Source: Piscinibacter sp943370595
GTDB lineage: Bacteria; Pseudomonadota; Gammaproteobacteria; Burkholderiales; Burkholderiaceae_C
Assembly (NCBI GenBank): GCA_943370595.1
Contig: CALRRO020000002.1
Coordinates: forward strand, 310,001 to 374,000
DNA length: 64,000 bases
Reading direction: 5' to 3'
Positions 49,638 to 60,633 of this stretch are shown here, one piece after another. The notes under the pieces were generated by a model that was not told the origin of the DNA, made no database searches, and saw only the letters and a program-made list of their open reading frames with translations. Within the stretch, counting starts at the first letter, position 1. Every line of letters begins with the position of its first letter. The position numbers and the translations under genes were made by a program.

Positions 49638-51686
49638 ATGAGCGCCTACCCCCACCTCCTCGCCCCGCTGGACCTCGGCTTCACGACGCTGCCCAACCGC
49701 GTGCTGATGGGCAGCATGCACACCGGGCTGGAGGACGGGCGCAAGCACTTCCCCGCCATGGCGGCGTTCTTCGCCGAGCGTGCACGCGGCGGCGTCGGCC
49801 TGATGGTCACCGGCGGCTTCGCGCCGAACATCGAGGGCTGGGCCAAGCCCTTCGCCGGCACCCTGGCCACGCATGCCGCGGCACGCCGGCACAAGCTGGT
49901 CACGGATGCGGTGCACGCCGAGGGCGGCAAGATCGCGCTGCAGATCCTGCACACCGGCCGCTACGGCTACCACCCGCTGTGCGTGGCGCCCTCGCGCATC
50001 CAGAGCCCGATCTCGCCGTTCACGCCGCGCGAACTCTCCGCGCGCGGCATCGAGCGGCAGATCCGCGCCTTCGTGCGCTGCGCCAAGCTGGCGCGCGAGG
50101 CCGGCTACGACGGTGTCGAGGTGATGGGCAGCGAGGGCTACTTCATCAACCAGTTCCTCGTCACCCACACCAACCTGCGCAGCGACGGCTGGGGCGGCAG
50201 CTACGAGAACCGCATGCGCCTGCCGGTGGAGATCGTGCAGCGGGTGCGCGAGGCGGTGGGCCGCGACTTCATCCTGATCTACCGGCTGTCGATGCTCGAC
50301 CTGATCCCCGATGGCAGCTCCTGGAGCGAGGTGGTGCAGCTCGCCAAGGCGGTGACGGCCGCCGGCGCGACCATCATCAACACCGGCATCGGCTGGCACG
50401 AGGCGCGCATCCCGACCATCGCCACCAGCGTGCCGCGCGGCGCCTTCGCCTGGGTGACCAAGAAGATGCGCGCCGAGCTGCGTGCCGCCGGCCTGACGAT
50501 CCCGCTGGTGACCAGCAACCGCATCAACATGCCGGAGGTCGGCGAGCAGATCCTCGCCGACGGCAGCGCCGACATGGTCAGCCTGGCGCGCCCGCTGCTG
50601 GCCGATGCCGACTTCGTCGCCAAGGCGAAAGCCGGCCGCAGCGCCGACATCAACACCTGCATCGCCTGCAACCAGGCCTGCCTGGACCACACCTTCCAGC
50701 TGAAGATCGCCAGCTGCCTGGTCAACCCGCGTGCCGGCCACGAGACCGAGCTGGTGCTGCAGCGTGCACCGGCGAAGAAGCGTTACGCGGTGGTCGGCGC
50801 CGGGCCGGCCGGGCTCGCCGCGGCGACCACGCTGGCCGAGCGTGGCCACGAGGTCCATCTGTACGAAGCGGCGGCGCAGATCGGCGGCCAGTTCAACATG
50901 GCCAAGCGCATCCCCGGCAAGGAGGAGTTCCACGAGACGTTGCGCTACTTCACGCGCCGGCTCGAGGCGACCGGCGTGCGGCTGCACCTGGCCACGCGCG
51001 CCGATGCCACGGCGCTGGCCGCGCAGAAGTTCGATGCCGTGCTGCTGGCCACCGGCGTCAGCGCGCGCAACCCGAAGATCCCGGGGCAGGACGGCCCGAA
51101 CGTGCTGAGCTACATCGACGTGCTGCTGCACGGCAAGCCGGTCGGCGAGCGGGTGGCCATCGTCGGCGCCGGCCGCATCGGCTTCGACGTGGCCGAGTTC
51201 CTGGTCACCGCCGAGGGTCACTCACCAACGATGAACCTGAAGGAGTGGCTCGCCGAATGGGGCGTGGCCGATCCGGAGACGGTGCGCGGCGGTGTGGTGC
51301 GCGCGCAGCCGGCTGCGCCGGCGCGCAAGGTCACGCTGCTGCAGCGCAAGGCCGGCAAGCTGGGCAAGGGCCTGGGCAAGACCACCGGCTGGATCCACCG
51401 CGCCGCGCTGCAGATGAAGCAGGTCGAGATGATCGGCGGCGTGAACTACGAGCGCATCACGCCGCAAGGCCTGTTCGTGACCTACGGCGAGAAGCGCCAG
51501 GACGGGCAGCTGATCGAGTGCGACACGGTGGTGCTGTGTGCCGGCCAGGAGCCGCTGCGCGAGCTGGAGGCTCCGCTGCGCGCGGCCGGCGTGCCGGTGC
51601 ACCTGATCGGCGGCGCGCACGAGGCCGGCGAGCTCGACGCCAAGCGGGCGATCGACCAGGGCACGCGGCTGGCGTTGACGCTCTGA
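49638..51686 (+). CDS. fadH: NADPH-dependent 2,4-dienoyl-CoA reductase
   Basis: Reduces 2,4-dienoyl-CoA in the degradation of polyunsaturated fatty acids. The 682-residue protein has the family's three parts: an FMN TIM-barrel (1-330, LPNRVLMGSMHTGLED at the start, YDGVEVMGSEGYFINQFL), a 4Fe-4S cluster site C341-x2-C344-x3-C348-x11-C360, and FAD/NADPH domains (YAVVGAGPAGLAAATTLAERGHEV about 376; VAIVGAGRIGFDVAEFL about 515). Length is as in E. coli FadH (672). It is monocistronic and convergent with a GNAT gene. Confidence 0.96.
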   Translation: MSAYPHLLAPLDLGFTTLPNRVLMGSMHTGLEDGRKHFPAMAAFFAERARGGVGLMVTGGFAPNIEGWAKPFAGTLATHAAARRHKLVTDAVHAEGGKIALQILHTGRYGYHPLCVAPSRIQSPISPFTPRELSARGIERQIRAFVRCAKLAREAGYDGVEVMGSEGYFINQFLVTHTNLRSDGWGGSYENRMRLPVEIVQRVREAVGRDFILIYRLSMLDLIPDGSSWSEVVQLAKAVTAAGATIINTGIGWHEARIPTIATSVPRGAFAWVTKKMRAELRAAGLTIPLVTSNRINMPEVGEQILADGSADMVSLARPLLADADFVAKAKAGRSADINTCIACNQACLDHTFQLKIASCLVNPRAGHETELVLQRAPAKKRYAVVGAGPAGLAAATTLAERGHEVHLYEAAAQIGGQFNMAKRIPGKEEFHETLRYFTRRLEATGVRLHLATRADATALAAQKFDAVLLATGVSARNPKIPGQDGPNVLSYIDVLLHGKPVGERVAIVGAGRIGFDVAEFLVTAEGHSPTMNLKEWLAEWGVADPETVRGGVVRAQPAAPARKVTLLQRKAGKLGKGLGKTTGWIHRAALQMKQVEMIGGVNYERITPQGLFVTYGEKRQDGQLIECDTVVLCAGQEPLRELEAPLRAAGVPVHLIGGAHEAGELDAKRAIDQGTRLALTL

Positions 51687-51699
51687 GCCGAGCCGCGGC

Positions 51700-52152
51700 T
51701 CAGACCAGTGGCAGAGTCATGATCCAGAAGTCTCGCCCCTTGGCGAGGTGCTTCACCGCACCGAGCCGCTCGTAGAAACCGGGCCCGTCGGTGCCGAACC
51801 AGAGCCGCTCGAAGCCCAGCACCTTCGCCTCCCGGGCCAGGGCCCGCACCAGCATCGAGCCGATGCCCTGGCCACGGCGCTCGGGCACCACCACCATCGC
51901 TGCCATCCACGGGTAGAGCTCGGGCAGCGAAGCGTCGTCGTTGTCGATCAGGTGCACGCAGCCCAGCGGCAGGTCGTTCTCCAGCGCGATGAGGCTGGCG
52001 AGCACGCGGCCCGGGGCCGCACGGCCACCGAAAGCCCCGGCGAGCTCGGCCTCGGTCATGCCGCCCTTCACGTCGGCCCAGAATTCGCGCCACACGAGGT
52101 TGGCAACGAAGTCGAGGTGTTGCGGGTGGCGCGAGAGCGTATCGATGCGCAT
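51700..52152 (-). CDS. GNAT family N-acetyltransferase
   Basis: A 150-residue GNAT: N-terminal FVANLVWREFWADVKGGMTEAELAGAF, acetyl-CoA site AAMVVVPERRGQGIGSMLVRALAREAKVLGF (RRGQGIG) and FGTDGPGFYERLGAVKH. The sequence resembles the group of acetyltransferases that act on small amines, but the substrate is unknown. It lies 25 bases after the kinase stop on the same strand and may be the last gene of the kinase operon. Start ATG 52152 with AGGAGCTC just upstream. Confidence 0.9.
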   Translation of the reverse strand: MRIDTLSRHPQHLDFVANLVWREFWADVKGGMTEAELAGAFGGRAAPGRVLASLIALENDLPLGCVHLIDNDDASLPELYPWMAAMVVVPERRGQGIGSMLVRALAREAKVLGFERLWFGTDGPGFYERLGAVKHLAKGRDFWIMTLPLV

Positions 52153-52177
52153 GAGCTCCTTCCGATGACCCCGGCTG

Positions 52178-55018
<2,841 letters not shown>

Positions 55019-55038
55019 GGCTCACTCCCGCGGCGCCG

Positions 55039-55503
55039 CTACTCTGAACGGTGGCCCCCGCCGCTGTCCATCCCCTTTGGCACCGGTCGAGCCCGGTCAT
55101 AGGCCCAGTGGAAGAAGTAGCCGTAGACCGCGTAGGCGGTGGCCAGGCCGAGATCGGCCGCCAGCGCGCCCCACCAGCCGAGGTCGGTCATGGCCCAGAT
55201 CACCGGCGTGGTCACCACCACCGAGGTGGTCTCCAGGCCGATCGCATGCAGCGTGCGCAGGCCGTGTGGGCGGTCGCTGGCCACGCGGCCGGTGGCGCGG
55301 CGCTCCAGCAGGTCGAACACCGTGTTGTAGACCGCCGCCCACAGCATCACCGCCACCGACACCGCCGCCACCATCGCGAACGATTCAGCGCTGCGCGAGC
55401 CGGTGACGAGGGCGTACAGCGGCGCCACGATCAGCAGGCCGAGTCCCTCGAACCACAGTGTCTGGATCACGCGCTCTCGGGCGCTGCGCAGGCCGTCGGC
55501 CAT
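55039..55503 (-). CDS. PACE family efflux transporter (AceI-like)
   Basis: A 154-residue inner-membrane protein made of two bacterial transmembrane pairs (four helices, about 15-35, 40-62, 84-108, 113-135). The N-terminus SARERVIQTLWFEGLGLLI fits the first PACE repeat (RxxHxxxFExxL); the conserved Glu19 corresponds to the essential AceI glutamate. PACE proteins export biocides and, physiologically, short polyamines such as putrescine and cadaverine. Start ATG 55503 lies six bases after the arginine decarboxylase stop, so the two are one unit. Export of agmatine is an attractive inference. Confidence 0.88.
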   Translation of the reverse strand: MADGLRSARERVIQTLWFEGLGLLIVAPLYALVTGSRSAESFAMVAAVSVAVMLWAAVYNTVFDLLERRATGRVASDRPHGLRTLHAIGLETTSVVVTTPVIWAMTDLGWWGALAADLGLATAYAVYGYFFHWAYDRARPVPKGMDSGGGHRSE

Positions 55504-55509
55504 GGGCGC

Positions 55510-56031
55510 TCACCAGGGCGCGCTGGCGTACACCGCGATCACCAGCGCGCACACCGGCTCGCCCTCGCAGCGCGCGCTGGCAATCTCGGTATGCACCGGG
55601 CCGAGGGCCACGCCGCGGTTGCGCTGCATGGTGGCGAGCGTGGTGCGCAGATCGTGGTCGAGCCGGTCGCGGTCATGGTCGTGCAGCTCGACGAACAGCC
55701 CCTGGCCGCCCTGCTCGTCGCGCACCCAGCCGATGCCAGCGTGCACCTCGTGGCCCGGCCGCTCTTCGCGGGCCTGCGACAGCACGCAGTACAGCCGCTG
55801 CCCCCACTCGTGCGCCGGCGTCTGCCAGCGCCGGCGCTCGACCGTGCTGCCCGGCGGGATCACCGAGGACAGGCAGATCAGGTTGTAGTTGGCCACGCCG
55901 GCATCCAGCAGCGCGGTGTCGAAGGCGGCCAGCGACGTGGGGCCATGGCCGAGGCCACGAGCCATGACGATCGGGCCGAAAGGTGCCGGACGCAGGTCCG
56001 CGGCGTGCAAGGGTCGGTCGACGGTGAGCAT
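55510..56031 (-). CDS. Pyruvoyl-dependent arginine decarboxylase
   Basis: A 173-residue PvlArgDC, which decarboxylates arginine to agmatine. The self-cleavage region reads LAAFDTALLDAGVANYNLICLSSVIPPGS; Ser55-Ser56 correspond to the processed serine pair in the archaeal enzyme (NLIRISSIMPP), where the second Ser becomes the pyruvoyl group. The C-terminal HDHDRDRLDHDLRTTLATM and VCALVIAVYASA complete the fold. Start ATG 56031 has AAGGAG nine bases upstream; the longer frame is not conserved. It is followed after six bases by a PACE exporter and then a kinase. This enzyme class is common in archaea but scattered in bacteria. Confidence 0.9.
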   Translation of the reverse strand: MLTVDRPLHAADLRPAPFGPIVMARGLGHGPTSLAAFDTALLDAGVANYNLICLSSVIPPGSTVERRRWQTPAHEWGQRLYCVLSQAREERPGHEVHAGIGWVRDEQGGQGLFVELHDHDRDRLDHDLRTTLATMQRNRGVALGPVHTEIASARCEGEPVCALVIAVYASAPW

Positions 56032-56250
56032 GCAGGGGTCTCCTTCAGGTTTCGAATCGAGGCGGCGACGGGTCGCCACGCTCACGCCGGCGTCCAGCCA
56101 GCCCGGTGTTTCGTTGTCCGGCTTCGCGGCGACCGATCGCGATGGGCGCAGCGGGGCGGCGGTTCGAGTCCGGATCGCGCGAGGTTCACTCCAGTCAGCG
56201 GGCGCGACAGGCACCCATGCTGGTAGGAACGAGGTTCGGGCGACAGACCG

Positions 56251-56284
56251 GACTTCGCGGGGGTCGCCCCCCTAGCTCGAAGTC
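56251..56284 (-). terminator. Terminator-like hairpin after the ECF sigma gene
   Basis: Nested complements GACTTCG/CGAAGTC (56251-56257 and 56278-56284) and GGGGG/CCCCC (56259-56263 and 56267-56271) form a compact, very stable hairpin nine bases past the sigma factor stop. There is no U-tract. It would separate the sigma gene from the decarboxylase operon. The remaining gap (56032-56250) shows no other feature I can support. Confidence 0.5.
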
Positions 56285-56292
56285 GCGGGCCG

Positions 56293-56817
56293 CTACTTCA
56301 GGGCATCGGCCAGGAACAGCCGCGCCTGCTCCCAGTCGCGCCGCACGGTTCGGTCGGTCACGCCGAGGGCGGCTGCGATCTCCGCCTCGGTGAGGCCGGC
56401 GAAGTAGCGCATCTCGACGACCCGCGCCATGCGCTCGTCGACCTTCTCCAGCGCCAGCAGCGCGTCGTGCACGCGCACGATGTGCGCCTCACCGGCGCCG
56501 AGCGACTCGGCCACGTCGCCGGTGAGCGTGACGTGCTGCACATCGCCGCCGTGCCGTTCGGCCTGGCGCGAACGGACCATGTCGACGATCACCGAGCGCA
56601 TCACGCGCCCGGCATAGACGAGGAATCGCGGGCGGTCGGGGAACTGCAGGGAGCCGGCGCCGCCGAGCTTGAGGTAACACTCGTGCACCAGCGCCGTGGT
56701 GTCCAGCAGCGTGTTGCGGCCACCGCCGCGCAGCCGGGCACGTGCGAGCAGACGCAGTTCCCGGTAAGTGGCTGCGAACAAGGCATCGGCGGCTTGGTCC
56801 TGGGGAACGTCGTTCAT
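56293..56817 (-). CDS. ECF sigma factor of the kinase-associated (ECF43-like) group
   Basis: A 174-residue sigma factor with region 2 (about 12-90: YRELRLLARARLRGGGRNTLLDTTALVHECYLKL ... FLVYAGRVMRSVIVDMVRSRQAERHGG) and region 4 (about 118-172: VDERMARVVEMRYFAGLTEAEIAAALGVTDRTVRRDWEQARLFLADAL). Like the first pair at 3801-4382, region 2.2 lacks the usual acidic motif and has TTALVHE, a form described for sigma factors activated by phosphorylation. No anti-sigma gene is present; a kinase lies downstream behind the decarboxylase and PACE genes. Start ATG 56817; earlier in-frame codons are not conserved. Confidence 0.93.
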   Translation of the reverse strand: MNDVPQDQAADALFAATYRELRLLARARLRGGGRNTLLDTTALVHECYLKLGGAGSLQFPDRPRFLVYAGRVMRSVIVDMVRSRQAERHGGDVQHVTLTGDVAESLGAGEAHIVRVHDALLALEKVDERMARVVEMRYFAGLTEAEIAAALGVTDRTVRRDWEQARLFLADALK

Positions 56818-56922
56818 GGCAGGGCGCGTCGCGCCATCATGCTCGCCCCGCCGGGGACTGGACAAGCCCTGCCCGGCCCAGCCCAGCCAGCGCGCCGGGG
56901 CCGGCGCCGGGCTGGGCGAGGA

Positions 56923-57807
56923 TCAGGTCGCCGGCTTGTCCGACAGCGCCTTCATGTTGTCCTTCAGCTCCTGGCTCATCGGCGCCTGCAGGTTGATGCC
57001 CTTGGGCGGGATCGGCGACTCGAACCACTTCTTGTAGAGCTTCTCGAACTCGCCGCTCTTCATCAGGCCGGCCAGCGTGTCATCGACCAGCTTCTTGAAG
57101 GAGGGGTCGTCGCGGCGCAGCATGATCGCGTAGGGCTCGACCTGGATCGGGTCGCCCACCACCGCCAGCTCGGCCGGGTTCTGCGAGCTCGCCTTCAGGC
57201 CGTAGAGAAGGATGTCGTCCATCGCGAAGGCGACGGCACGGCCGGTCTGCACCATCAGCGCCGACTCGGCATGGTCCTTCGCGCCGAGCAGGTCGATGCC
57301 GAGCTTCTGCTCTTCGTTGAGGTTGCGGATGATCTTGAAGTTGGTGGTGCCGGTGGTCGAGACCACCTGCTTGCCCTTCAGGTCGGCCAGCGACTTCACC
57401 GGCGTGCCGGCCTTCACCAGGAAGCGCGTGCCGGTGTAGAAGTAGTTGGTCGCGAAGCTGACCTGCTTGCCGCGCTCGCTGTTGTTGGTGGTCGAGCCGC
57501 ACTCGATGTCGATGGTGCCGTTCTGCAGCAGCGGGATGCGGTTGGCCGAGGTCACCGCCTGGGTGTTGATCTTCAGGTCGGCGCGGCCGGTGGCCTTCTT
57601 GACCTCGTCGACGATCTTGCCGCAGATCTCCCAGCCGAAGCCGACCGGCTGGGCCTTGTCGTCGAGGTAGCTGAACGGGATCGACGATTCGCGGTAGGCC
57701 ACCGTGATGGCCCCGCTGGACTTGACCTTCTCGAGCGTGGACTGCGCCTGCGCCGCCAGCGGCAGCGCGCAGGCAGCAGCGATCAGGGTGAGAGCGAACT
57801 TTTGCAT
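56923..57807 (-). CDS. gltI: Glutamate/aspartate periplasmic binding protein, orphan
   Basis: A 294-residue type 2 solute-binding protein: signal peptide MQKFALTLIAAACALPLAAQA, then QSTLEKVKSSGAITVAYRESSIPFSYLDDKAQPVGFGWEICGKIVDEVKK and the GltI hallmark CGSTTNNSERGKQVSFATNYFYTGTRFLVKAG. It probably binds glutamate and aspartate for a GltJKL permease, but no permease genes are adjacent. Start ATG 57807 with GAAAGAACC upstream. It is separated from DUF427 by a gap holding an inverted repeat. Confidence 0.93.
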   Translation of the reverse strand: MQKFALTLIAAACALPLAAQAQSTLEKVKSSGAITVAYRESSIPFSYLDDKAQPVGFGWEICGKIVDEVKKATGRADLKINTQAVTSANRIPLLQNGTIDIECGSTTNNSERGKQVSFATNYFYTGTRFLVKAGTPVKSLADLKGKQVVSTTGTTNFKIIRNLNEEQKLGIDLLGAKDHAESALMVQTGRAVAFAMDDILLYGLKASSQNPAELAVVGDPIQVEPYAIMLRRDDPSFKKLVDDTLAGLMKSGEFEKLYKKWFESPIPPKGINLQAPMSQELKDNMKALSDKPAT

Positions 57808-57852
57808 CGGTTCTTTCCTTCGTGAGGGAGGGGTTCGGCAGCCGAGTGGATG

Positions 57853-57893
57853 AAACGGCGCCGCAAGAACCATGCTAGCGAGCGCCGCCGTTT
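57853..57893 (-). terminator. Possible terminator between DUF427 and gltI
   Basis: AAACGGCG (57853-57860) and CGCCGTTT (57886-57893) are perfect complements with a 25-base loop that can pair further internally. It lies just past the DUF427 stop. The stem is short for the loop size and no U-tract follows on the minus strand, so the call is weak. Confidence 0.3.
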
Positions 57894-57895
57894 TG

Positions 57896-58174
57896 TCACT
57901 CGGTGACTTTCACACCCTTCCAGAACGCCATGCGGCCCTTGAGCGCCTGTGCGGCTTCGCTGGGCTCGGGGTAGGACCAGACCGCATCGGGGTTCATCTC
58001 GCCGTTGACCAGCAGGCTGTGATATTGCGCCTGGCCCTTTGGGGAGTTCGTGCGGTGGTTGCTGAAGGTCAGGTACTCGCGCTTCACGCTGGCCTCGGGG
58101 AAATAGTGATCGCCATCCACCACCACGGTGTCGTCGCTCTCGGCGATCAGCACGCCATTCCATGTCGCCTTCAT
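57896..58174 (-). CDS. DUF427 domain protein
   Basis: A 92-residue protein of the DUF427 family: MKATWNGVLIAESDDTVVVDGDHYFPEASVKREYLTFSNHRTNSPKGQAQYHSLLVNGEMNPDAVWSYPEPSEAAQALKGRMAFWKGVKV. The mark is a G-x-V-I-A-E-S opening, Y-F-P and K-G-x-A-x-Y-hydrophobic, then a W-x-Y-P near the end. These small beta-rich proteins have no established function. AGGAGAGACCGAG precedes ATG 58174. It follows the WYL regulator by 34 bases on the same strand and is probably in the same transcript. Confidence 0.9.
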   Translation of the reverse strand: MKATWNGVLIAESDDTVVVDGDHYFPEASVKREYLTFSNHRTNSPKGQAQYHSLLVNGEMNPDAVWSYPEPSEAAQALKGRMAFWKGVKVTE

Positions 58175-58208
58175 CTCGGTCTCTCCTGGGCAGGGTCTTC
58201 TCGGGGGC

Positions 58209-59189
58209 TCAAGCGTACTGCGCGGCGGCACTGCGCAGGCGCTGGGCGATCGCCGCGGCCAGGGTCTTGTCGCCGAGCACCTGCACGCTGTCGCCGTGGC
58301 GAAGGATGTCCATCGTCAGCTCGGTGGCGTCGGTATAGGGCACCTGCAGCTCGTAGCGGCCGTCGGCCAGGTGGCGCGCCTTCTGCTGCGGGTGCCACTC
58401 CTCGTTGGCCACCCACTGTGCGGCCTCGGCGGCGAACAGCAGCGTGGCCCATTTCACCTTCGCATCGGCGCCGCCGTAGATGCCATAACCGGCATCGAGC
58501 GCCGCCTCCAGCTCGCGCACCGGCACGTTCTTCGCCTTCGAGTCGAGCGGCTTCGCCTCGCGCACGGCGTCGAGCGCGAAGCGGCGCAGCCCGTCGCTGG
58601 CATGGCACCAGGCGTCCAGGTACCAGGTGGCGCGGTAGTTGACCAGGCGCTGCGGCGAGACCTCGCGCTCGCTCTCGCGGCGGTCGCTGCGCTTGAAGTA
58701 GCGCAGCCACAGGCGCTTGCGCTGCACCAGCGCGCTGCCGAGCAGCTCGAACCAGCGGCTGGGCACGCGCCGCCGTGCCGTGCCGATCACCTTGATGCGG
58801 CGCATCAGCTCGCGCGCCTCGGCCGCATCGGTGCCGAGCATGCCCTGCAGGCGGTCGAGCATGGGCTGCAGGTGGCGCGACAGCACGCCATCGTCGTCCA
58901 GCCCGGCGAGCAGCTGGTGCATGGTCAGCAGCGCGTGGATCTCGTTCTCGCTGAACCACAGGCCGGGCAGTTCGTGCCGCGCACCGACCTGCGCGCCGCC
59001 GTCGAAGCGGTAGCCGTTGTCGAAGGCGTCGTAGACGATCGGCGCGTTGAGCCGGTCGCGCAGGTACTGCAGGTCGCGCTTGAGTGTGGCGGGCGAGACG
59101 TCGAGCTCGTCGCGCAGCGCGGCGAAGCTGACGCTGCCGCGGCTCTTGAGCAGCATCTCGATCTTGTAGAAGCGTTCGGTGCGGTCCAT
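58209..59189 (-). CDS. WYL-domain transcriptional regulator
   Basis: A 326-residue regulator: N-terminal DeoR-type winged helix-turn-helix (1-65, RTERFYKIEMLLKSRGSVSFAALRDELDVSPATLKRDLQYLRDRL), a middle helical part, and a WYL domain (about 145-245, LVNYRATWYLDAWCHASDGLRRFALDAV) with a C-terminal WCX-like extension (about 255-320). WYL proteins sense nucleic acids or nucleotides and often control phage-defence or DNA-damage genes. It is divergent from an HNH-like gene with two copies of TGGCTCA-N5-TGAGCCA in between, its probable operators. First gene of a unit with DUF427. Confidence 0.93.
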   Translation of the reverse strand: MDRTERFYKIEMLLKSRGSVSFAALRDELDVSPATLKRDLQYLRDRLNAPIVYDAFDNGYRFDGGAQVGARHELPGLWFSENEIHALLTMHQLLAGLDDDGVLSRHLQPMLDRLQGMLGTDAAEARELMRRIKVIGTARRRVPSRWFELLGSALVQRKRLWLRYFKRSDRRESEREVSPQRLVNYRATWYLDAWCHASDGLRRFALDAVREAKPLDSKAKNVPVRELEAALDAGYGIYGGADAKVKWATLLFAAEAAQWVANEEWHPQQKARHLADGRYELQVPYTDATELTMDILRHGDSVQVLGDKTLAAAIAQRLRSAAAQYA

Positions 59190-59210
59190 CGGCTGTGTCT
59201 ATCGGTGGGG

Positions 59211-59229
59211 TGGCTCAGCAGATGAGCCA
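59211..59229. promoter_or_regulatory. WYL operator, copy 1
   Basis: TGGCTCA-GCAGA-TGAGCCA is a perfect 7-bp inverted repeat with 5-base spacer, 22 bases upstream of the WYL start codon. The same core occurs again at 59264-59288, centre-to-centre distance 56 bases. Its place suggests autoregulation. Confidence 0.7.
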
Positions 59230-59263
59230 GCAGGGGCGAGCATACCCCGAGCACCGGCGCCGC

Positions 59264-59288
59264 AGGTGGCTCACGCATTGAGCCACCT
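59264..59288. promoter_or_regulatory. WYL operator, copy 2
   Basis: AGGTGGCTCA-CGCAT-TGAGCCACCT is a perfect 10-bp inverted repeat with 5-base spacer sharing the core TGGCTCA-N5-TGAGCCA with copy 1. It lies immediately upstream of a -10-like CATAAC (59292-59297), so a bound regulator would sit on the promoter of the HNH-like gene at 59345. Confidence 0.75.
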
Positions 59289-59344
59289 GGCCATAACACT
59301 TCCTCCCATGCCGCAGCCCGCGGCGCCACCGAGAGGACCCTTCC

Positions 59345-60466
59345 ATGGCCACCGCCTTCGTCAATGCCGCCCGACACACCCACGCCACCGGCCCCGCCAC
59401 CGCGCTGACCACCCACGAGCACATCGGCTTCGAGCTCGGCTGGGACTACGCCCACCACGGCCTCGTCCCGCCGGCGCCCTATGACCAGGAACCGTCCAGC
59501 CTGCGCCACGGCCTGCTCGCCGGCCAGGCCGCCTTCGGCAACCGCACGCTGCAGCCCAGCCGCCACGTGCGCAAGTGGCTGCAGCTGCGCCTGCACGCCT
59601 GGCTGCGCGGGCGCAGCGTTGAGCTGGTGCAGGTCACGCCCAACCACCTGCAGCAGATCGAGGTCAGCCACTGCCCGATCACCCGTGTGCCGCTGTCCAC
59701 CGCGACGCTGGAAGGCAGCGACGCCTCGGTCGACCGGGTGCGCAACGACGCCGGCTACGCCGCCGGCAACCTGGCGATGATCAGCACCAAGGCCAACCAC
59801 GCCAAGGCCGCCAACGGCTTCCGCGACGCGCTGCGCATCGTGCGCGACATGGAGGCCGCCCACACCGCCGGCGCCGGCGGGCTGAGCCTGGCGCAGTGGG
59901 CCCGCGTCGCCGTGCTCTGCAGCTTCGTCGAGCCGCTGACGCACGAGGAAGCCAGCGCGCTGCCGATGCTGGTGCTGCCGCCGAACCGGCTGCGCCTGTT
60001 CAACCCGGTGCAGGCGCTGCAGGCCTTCGTCAGCCGCCAGCTGCTGGCGCCGGGCTGGAGCCAGCGCGTGTCGCGCTTCGAGGCACTGCTGCCGGGCAAG
60101 CCGGCTCGGCGCGCCTTCCAGATGTTCTTCCACGCGCTGCTGCCGCGCGTGCTGGAGGCCGGCCGCACCGAAGAGCCGCAGCGCGCCCGCTGGGCGGTGG
60201 AGGACGCCTGGCGCAATCCGCTGGTGATGAAGCGCTGGACGGCCTTCGCCCGCATGCTGACCCCGGCACAGTGCGAGGCGGTGGTGGCACGCGCGGCGGC
60301 GCGCCAGCTCGGCACCCAGCGGATCGAGCAGATGCCCATCGCGCAGGCCACCGAGGGCTGGAATCTCGAGTCGCGCGGTTACGTGCCGCATGCCGTGCTG
60401 ATGCGTCGCCACGCCGTGCCGGCCGGCCAGGCCAGCCTGCCGTTCGGGCAGCTCGACGCCGCGTGA
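59345..60466 (+). CDS. HNH-endonuclease-like protein of unknown function
   Basis: A 373-residue cytoplasmic protein. Residues 109-154 (HCPITRVPLST ... ASVDRVRNDAGYAAGNLAMISTKANHAKA) resemble the HNH core of the type CxITGxPL...SxDRxxxxxGYxxxNxxxxSxxxNxxK, the D-R variant seen in phage-type HNH proteins. The first about 100 residues and the last 220, mostly helical and arginine-rich, match nothing I know. GAGAGGA lies seven bases before ATG 59345. It is divergent from the WYL regulator and followed by a strong terminator hairpin, so it is a single-gene unit. A nuclease or defence role is inferred from the motif and the WYL partner. Confidence 0.75.
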   Translation: MATAFVNAARHTHATGPATALTTHEHIGFELGWDYAHHGLVPPAPYDQEPSSLRHGLLAGQAAFGNRTLQPSRHVRKWLQLRLHAWLRGRSVELVQVTPNHLQQIEVSHCPITRVPLSTATLEGSDASVDRVRNDAGYAAGNLAMISTKANHAKAANGFRDALRIVRDMEAAHTAGAGGLSLAQWARVAVLCSFVEPLTHEEASALPMLVLPPNRLRLFNPVQALQAFVSRQLLAPGWSQRVSRFEALLPGKPARRAFQMFFHALLPRVLEAGRTEEPQRARWAVEDAWRNPLVMKRWTAFARMLTPAQCEAVVARAAARQLGTQRIEQMPIAQATEGWNLESRGYVPHAVLMRRHAVPAGQASLPFGQLDAA

Positions 60467-60488
60467 GCGCGCACATGTGAGCACCCAC

Positions 60489-60516
60489 CCCTGCTGACAC
60501 GACGCTGTCAGCAGGG
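60489..60516 (+). terminator. Terminator-like hairpin after the HNH-like gene
   Basis: CCCTGCTGACA (60489-60499) and TGTCAGCAGGG (60506-60516) are perfect 11-bp complements around a 6-base loop, 22 bases past the stop codon. No U-tract follows. It isolates the HNH-like gene from the downstream TetR operon. Confidence 0.6.
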
Positions 60517-60591
60517 ATGCAGCAGCATGACCGGTTTCCTCACCCCCGGGTGAACCCGATGCCCATGCTGACCAATGGGTCATTAAGCGGT

Positions 60592-60619
60592 CAAGTAAAT
60601 CAATCGATTGATTTACTTG
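60592..60619. promoter_or_regulatory. Perfect 28-bp palindrome, TetR operator
   Basis: Each 14-base half is CAAGTAAATCAATC or its exact complement, giving a perfect 28-bp palindrome with no spacer. It is AT-rich in a 70 % GC region and lies 14 bases before the TetR start codon. This is the typical place of an autoregulatory TetR operator, and it probably controls the whole regulator-efflux operon. Confidence 0.8.
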
Positions 60620-60633
60620 CTAGGATCGCGGCC

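Noticed and set aside
56160..56175. tRNA T-loop-like GGTTCGAGTCC in the gap upstream of the arginine decarboxylase
   Set aside because: No matching acceptor, D or anticodon arm can be drawn around it, and the bases lie in the decarboxylase leader.
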